A DNA stretch of 64,000 bases, from contig CM038465.1 of assembly GCA_021464415.1 (NCBI GenBank), positions 83,796,919 through 83,860,918 on the forward strand, read 5' to 3'. The notes under the pieces are model-generated. The model worked only from the letters and a program-made list of their open reading frames with translations. It was not told the origin of the DNA and did no database searches. Below, in pieces: positions 57,804-64,000 of the stretch (position 1 is its first letter; each line of letters begins with the position of its first letter). The translations under genes were made by a program, and so were the position numbers. The DNA comes from Lonicera japonica. Its lineage: Eukaryota; Streptophyta; Magnoliopsida; Dipsacales; Caprifoliaceae.

Positions 57804-60800
57804 TACATTTTTCTTCAAACAATAAAAAACCTCGAGAAGAACGGGTCCAAGGAAAAAGCTCGGATTCTCACATCCTTTAGAAGCAATATTTTATTTTAAA
57901 AACATGAAATTTTGCATTTAAACTTGTGTGATGTTTTCGTGCAAGCATCTTCTCTTTTTGATGGAGGTTTTTACCCATAATTGAGGCCAACTATTTCCAT
58001 TTGATAACTTTCGGTTATCCTTCCACTATATTTAAATGCTTGTCTTTTATTTTTTTCACTAAAAACTACATCATTAAAATCTCACTGCATTAATCACAAT
58101 GATTTTCTTAGACTCATTTTCCCTAAATAAACATTATATGTGAGTTTTTGAAATTTGAAATTAAAAGCAAAAAGTTAACCCATGTAATTAATCAATATGT
58201 ATCAATGTAGATCGTGTAGTGTAGTATGTGAGATATGCAAAAAAACTATCATGTGATGAAATAACACACTACTGGGTGTTGATTGTCAAAGCAATATGCA
58301 TACATATCTCCAAATTAAGCATTTAAATATAAAAACTTAGAGATATCTGAAATAGAAAGTAGTTACAATCACATGCATGTAAATAATGAATTTTTCAAGG
58401 AAATAGGCAATATCGCAATCAAACATTCAAAACCAAAATTCACTTTACTTCGATACTTATGTGAGGAGCTAAAAGTGACTGAAGCAACAAATTCACCTAG
58501 TATGGCCATCCATCCAACCAATTCCATGCTAGGTGGACTTTCTAACACCTAAGTAGGTGTAATGATCCCTTTTGGGGGCCTAAATCTTCCTAATCTATGG
58601 AGTCTGTATCTTTCTTGTGTTCATCTCTTTCCAAAACTCCAACCCTTTTATTTTTCTTATTTTTTTTCTCTCAGTTTAGGTTTTGGTCTAGGATTTAGGA
58701 ATAATATTCGGCATTTGATTTAAAGCTTGCCGACAAAATTCTCTCAAGTGATCTCTCATCTCGCAATATTCACACAAAAAAGGTTGTGGGAGTTTGTGCT
58801 TGTACACATAAAAAGGTATCAGTTGATTTTCAAGAACTTCCGAATGAAGAACTTTTGGATAAATCAGTTTTTGATCAAAAACTTATTTTTTCATTTGGAT
58901 GTTCTTGGTTTTCTTTGGAATTTGAGGAATTCTATCAATAAAAGTTTTTGACTTAGAAAAACTAGTACTATTGGAACATAGATTTTGGGGAGTGGCTTTC
59001 ATAAAGACGGTATTGGTTTGTTATAGTATCAAAATTTAAGAATCCAAGTCTTTTGTTATTTCCACTATTTTGATTTGAAAGCATAAATTCTAATTTCTTA
59101 TAAGTAGTTTATAACCCAACTTTAACCGTTAAACCGTTTTTAAGTGAATTAAAACAAACTTAGCTAAAGGTAATGAAACTTAAATAAAGGTAATGAAACT
59201 AAATAAAACATGCAACTACAACTAAACCTAATGGTGGGGTTGCATTACTAAATCAATGGAAACTAAACTAACATAAAATGAACATGCCAAAAAGGCCAAA
59301 CAAAATAAACACTAAAAAGAGTGTACTAAATTAATTAAAACACAAGAAAAACTTTAACTAAAAATGAAAAATAAAAAGCATTAGGGGTATTTATAAGTTC
59401 CAGCAGCACAATGGGCAATTGGGTAGACCGAGAATCCTTTTATTATTAATTTTTTCTCTAAAAATTAACCTATTATATACAAGCTAATTGATCTCATAAA
59501 CTAATATCTTTCACGATAATCTATGCGTGACATGAACTATACGTACTAATATTAATTATGGAATCAATTCGCATTATTTAATTTTACCAAAAATACTTGT
59601 TTATTAAAGTGAAGTAATGCTTGACACTACAAAATCTTTTATTAAAAGTGAATTTAAAAATATTAAGTAAAAACTACAATTCAATTCGAATAGGATAAAA
59701 TACGATTAAAATCAAATTTGAATTGAAATAAATGGTGGAAGCATAATATTAACGAATTAGGTACCAAAAAATAGGGATTAAAACGAGTACTGAAAACAAG
59801 ACACTTAAGTTTGAAATCTAAAAAGGTACATAAGAAATTAATTTGTAGAGTATAGACTGCTTTATGACTCGACTGGTTTGGATTTAATGCAAAAACATCG
59901 ATTCAAACAATTTTGGTTATCTTGTCGAATAGATTTTATTGAATTTCTTATGAAAGTATGAGATTAGCATACTAGGATAATAATGTAATAAAAACTATAT
60001 TTTTATTGACCTTTAACCAATAGAAAAGTAATTATAATTGAATTAAGGTCCAAAAAATTACATTCCCTAACTAATGTGTTAGTCCCTAGCAATGAATTGA
60101 TAGAATAAAAACAAACGCGAGAAAGAAAGAAAAACACACAATCATAAACTAAACAGTTGTATTAAACGCATGCAGTAAAAATTTAAACCTCTAGGTTACT
60201 CTTAGTAGGACGAGTTGTATCTCGTGAGGGTTCGCGATGAATATGTCCTCAAAATTCTCGATTACAGTTCATGTCCCTCAGCCGTCTATTATGTTTATAT
60301 TTTTGCTCAAGTAGCTTAGCAAATACTTAAAATGATTAAAGATAAGTATGACTTAGCATATAGATGAATCATAAAAGTAAGTGTGTAGGCAAATGCATTG
60401 ACTTTAAACTCTCCAAACTAATCCTAGATTCATACTCTGTTCATGATAAGCCTCAACTTCAAACTCTCAACGGCATACAATCAACAAATGAATCTCTCCG
60501 AAGTAGGTGTATCACTTTATATACGGGCTATAAGAAATAATTGTAATCAAAGTCAAATGCCTCATGTATGTTTATAGAAAAATACGCTAAAATGAAATAA
60601 TGGGATTCTCGAGGAAAGATATTAAAGTTTTAAAAGGTGAGAATGCTTTTGTATATCCTTTAACTATCTAAACCTCGAAACTAAGCCAGTAATGATCAAG
60701 TATGACTTTATTAGATTGTAATGGGGTTAAAGGGTAGTGGTTATGAAACAAATGGGTCAACTGAGGATTCTAATGACTTCTTGGCTCATATTTGTAATGT

Positions 60801-61670
60801 TCAAAGGCTTTTCAGCTCTTTTAATTTATTTCACATACCCACATTTCATTCTTTTAGATATAACCTTTAACATGCTCATTTTCAATTATTCATTATTTTT
60901 TTTCAATTTTTTCCAATTAAACTTCACCATGCCTCTAATTTTAAGACTAAATGCACATATGAGTCAAGGGATATGAAATTTATGATACTGTATATCAATG
61001 GAAATAAGACTCTAGGCTTCAAAAGGGCTATTAAGGATATGAAAAATGAAGGGACATGCCAAGACTACTGGTTAAAACAAAGATAGCCTATTTCATTTTC
61101 ATAGTTTCTAGATTCTATATTCAGATAATTACAAGGCATTTTATGATTTAGCATCCCATGGACATACCTTTATATAATTGAATAAAAAATCATTATTTAA
61201 GATACTTAATCAATATATAAAACATTTTATAGGAATAAGAGATGGTGTACATAGTTCTTATATAGAAAAGATATGCTAAAAAACTCACAATCTATATAGT
61301 TTCCACTTTAAATTTGAAAATAATACTTCACTAATCAAGGCTAGTAGTCTAATACTATACATTGTTAAAGGTACACAGACAATTAGTTTTAAATTTGCAT
61401 GTATCATTAGGATTGCAAGAAGATTACAAAATTTTCTTAATTTATCTAATACTACAACACATGCTAAATTAATTCATGAATGCATCCACGCCCAAATAAA
61501 TAAAAGCAAAATGAACTAAAGCGAACGACTTATAATTGCAATCTTATTTTTTTTAAAAATGCAAAAAGAAAAATAAAAAAAAAGAAGGCCAAATGACTAA
61601 TCCTAAATTACTTGCGTATAGACTTTTCAAAAAAAAAATTTGAGCATAAGTCTCTGTCCCCCAACCAAAA
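57804..61670. other. AT-rich, retroelement-derived non-coding DNA
   Basis: No protein domain is readable in any frame. A minus-strand TATA-like GGAACTTATAAATACCCC at about 59388-59402 and the phrase CTAGGTTACTCTTAGTAGGACGAGTTGTATCTCGTGAGGG at 60192-60231 look like LTR promoter and R/U5 pieces. LTR ends could not be placed. Confidence 0.4.
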
Positions 61671-62984
61671 TCTGAGGAAAAAATTTAAGGTTCGTATTGC
61701 TTAAGTTAATTTTAGGGTTTTTATCAAAAAATAATTTTAGATTTGATAAACGGAATTAAAAACCTATGTCTAATCAATTTTACAGTCTAAACCTATATTG
61801 TGTTTTCTAGCAAATAAATCAATCAAGCAATAACACAAAAGCAATCCACAATACAAGGAAATAACGAGGTATCCTTACTTGTGTAAAATTAATTTTCGGG
61901 ACTAATTGACAGTGCTTCATTATGATCAAAATGGAATTACAGACTTGATGACTAACAACAATTGTTTCTCTAAAATTTATGCAATAATTTCGTTAATTTC
62001 TTGAACGTATAATCCGATAGCAGCTGGCTTGGCGTAGCATTTCCGCTTTTCTGGCTTACCCGTTGCCTCCTTCTACATATTTGATCACAATTCCTTACCC
62101 CCGTTTGCGATTTGCCTTATCGAAAGTTAGCCACTTCGCTAATATCGTCTTCAATGGTAACCAAAGTCACTCCCGCTGGACCATGAACATTTAAAACACT
62201 AGTTCTTAAATTTGAAAAACAATAGGATCTCTATGGCTTGTAAAACAAATTCTAGGTAGTGTTTCAAAACTTTTAAAAATTTGAAGAACAATAGAATCAT
62301 GTATTTTTGTTTAAAATTAATGGGTTATATTTATACAAAAATATATAGTAAAAGTACTATTTGGAATAGGTTTAAAACATTAAAAAAAAGAATTTTTTCG
62401 ATAAAAATACATGCCCAAAAAATTATGCGCTAGACCAGTACAACTCAAAAAACTCGAACCGGTTCGATTTTGAAAAAACAAATCCTTGGACAAATTTAGT
62501 TTCGAACCAGTACACATTAACAAAAGGTGTACCAGTCTACCCTTCAAAATTTGTTTCGTTCATTACACGAGACAAGCTTAAAAGATGGGCTTGACCCATT
62601 TAAGATGACATGAATTAAAGAATGTGGGAACACATGGGTTTTTTTTAAGAATGAAACTTTTGAATTTTCAAACTTTCCTTTTTCTTTTATTTAATTTTAA
62701 ATCTTTAATTATTTATTTAAAATAAATTCCTTCCTTAAAATATATTTTTACTTTTATTTCACCATATAAAATTCGTTTGAACTCTGATTCGACCCAAATT
62801 TTAAAAGCAATTTTATAGAACATGTTAGACTTGAAAAAAATAAGTTTTCTTATTAATTTATATTTACGGGGCTCTTCGAATTTCGACCAAATTCGATAAA
62901 ACACTTACATAATAATTTTGATTCAAAAGACTTTTAATTTTAACGTTCAGCCACCACCTATACTTTGAATCAAACATGTAGGTC
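61671..62984 (-). repeat. Minus-strand Copia-type LTR, copy 2 (with palindrome cluster)
   Basis: This matches 51920-52955 in the same orientation. A TATA box lies at the complement of 62326-62335. Compared with copy 1 it has roughly 250-300 bp of extra sequence at about 62410-62690, holding the ACCGGT palindromes. A further ~30 bp lies near 62115-62150. Its outer end lacks the last ~130 bp present in copy 1, where the unassigned repeat at 62985 begins. No coding region is attached. Confidence 0.7.
62430..62545 (-). repeat. Palindrome cluster, TCGAACCGGTTCGA motif
   Basis: A perfect 14-bp palindrome TCGAACCGGTTCGA stands at 62454-62467. Related ACCAGTAC/GTACCAGT copies occur at about 62434, 62503-62515 and 62527-62540. 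On the minus strand the cluster is 100-210 bp upstream of the TATA box. Confidence 0.85.
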
Positions 62985-64000
62985 GGAAATAAACCCTAGA
63001 GGGGGGTGAGTAGGGTTTTAAAAATTTAATGCGGAATTTAAAAAACTTTTCAAAAATGTTTAATTAAAACAAATTTATTAAACAAATATAACAAGGAAAT
63101 AAACAATTTAAGCAATCAATCTCAAGACAAACAAATAAGCAATAAATATAAATGCAATCAAATAAGGAGCTTGAGTTAGAAAGATTTAACCAATTGGAGG
63201 TTCAAGGCTTTTTGTCCTCACATTTTGATTGACCAAACCACCGCGCTCGGTTAGTTTCCCGAGAATTTTCACTGAAACCAATCTTCTTCGGGTGAAGATC
63301 AAACCTTTACCAGTGTTGTTGTCTCACACTCTTACAAATATTGCTTTACCACAATATTCACACAAGATGTACCTCTTGCCAACTTGTGAGATTTACCTCT
63401 CATAATCACTAAACAAGAATTAACATTCTTATTATTTTATGAGATTGACCTCTCACAAATGTATATTCTAATCGTTTGGTGATGCACACCAATGAATAAA
63501 AACTCTAAAGTACTTAAGAGATACAATTGAAACTCACACTAGAGTTACTTGTTTGATCAAGATTTCTAGCTCAAAGAAAAAATGATTGATCAATACAATT
63601 CTAGAATTTCAGAATGTTTGAATTAGATGAAGAGTAGAGTATAAGAATGATTCAAGGTCTTCAAAATGTATCTTAGATAGTGTACATATAGTCCTAAAAG
63701 TGATATAGCCATTTTTGAGGTTTAGTAGAAATTTGATACAAAAATGGTAAAAAATCAAAAATCCAATAGCTATATTATGGGCCATCAGTCAACTGAGCAA
63801 TGCTCATTAGTCAACTGAGTGGTCCTTAGTCGATTGAGTACAAGCCATCAATCGATTGATGGACCAGACTGTCCATTAAGCCAAAGGGCCAAAATTCCCA
63901 TTTTTTACACTTTTGCATATAAGCTCTAAAATTAATTCTAATGCTTTGGGGACTTCAAAAATAAGTTCATAAGACACCTATTTTCGGAAAAACTCAAAAT
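62985..64000. repeat. Unassigned repeat-like non-coding DNA with a palindrome cluster at its end
   Basis: It begins abruptly near ACCCTAGAGGGGGGTGAGTAGGG, where the copy-2 LTR is truncated. No ORF has a domain. At 63786-63862 AGTCAACTGAG occurs twice, with TGAGCA/TGCTCA inverted between. These are followed by AGTCGATTGAG and a perfect 18-bp palindrome CCATCAATCGATTGATGG at 63845-63862. The element continues beyond the window, so its class is open. Confidence 0.6.

Noticed and set aside
53106..61670. Reading 51920-62984 as one complete minus-strand Copia element with its two LTRs
   Set aside because: The LTR copies are in the same orientation and about 9.7 kb apart. However, the interior contains no copia gag or pol, holds an Ogre-type LTR, and the two copies differ strongly in U3. 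Two separate insertions are as likely.

Overview
The window is nuclear DNA from a flowering plant, most likely a eudicot. It is AT-rich, has GT-AG introns and a plant-specific INDETERMINATE-DOMAIN zinc-finger gene, and is packed with plant LTR retrotransposons (Tat/Ogre-, Tekay-, Athila- and Copia-like), MITEs, hAT-type elements and SINE-like repeats. I cannot name the species. No rRNA or functional tRNA gene, no CRISPR array and no bacterial-style gene organisation is visible. Almost all short open reading frames are chance ORFs in repeats.

Only two host gene loci are recognisable. At 25019-27050 lies a broken copy of the spliceosomal DEAD-box helicase Prp28/RH21, with two frameshifting indels, one further frame change, one stop and altered core motifs. 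At 40040-42362 lies an apparently intact three-exon IDD transcription factor (493 residues) whose second intron carries a Tourist-type MITE.

Layout. 1-5215: AT-rich DNA with a SINE-like fragment, a possible 3.3-kb long-TIR (Mutator-like) element holding a compound microsatellite and two MITEs. 5216-10670: a Sirevirus-like LTR split by a 2.8-kb Tekay-type solo LTR. 10815-16622: decayed Tat-lineage Ty3/gypsy remnants (an integrase tail, an LTR, gag-protease-RT, then an inverted LTR piece). 19131-24262: a third LTR of the same family broken by a hAT element that itself holds a TIR element; next to it is a second inverted copy of that TIR element, also split by a different hAT element. 24404-32469: a MITE, the RH21 pseudogene and a duplicated 0.65-kb downstream segment flanking retroelement debris. 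32470-37895: a nearly complete but dead Ty1/copia element with 180-bp LTRs and a 213-bp tandem duplication inside integrase. 40040-42362: the IDD gene. 43084-50390: a SINE, several TIR elements and an odd minisatellite. 51110-64000: minus-strand Copia LTRs, another hAT element, an Ogre-type LTR and a further unassigned repeat at the window end.

The most striking cross-cutting pattern is a set of local clusters of short perfect or near-perfect palindromes, each with its own sequence, at seven or more loci. At four of them the cluster sits roughly 30-230 bp upstream of a TATA-like box in a retrotransposon LTR. One LTR family here has two copies, one with and one without the cluster. A minisatellite at 48207-48460 is built from 31/32-bp units whose 18-bp core occurs in both orientations. 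All comparisons were made by eye from the sequence; no alignments or database searches were run.
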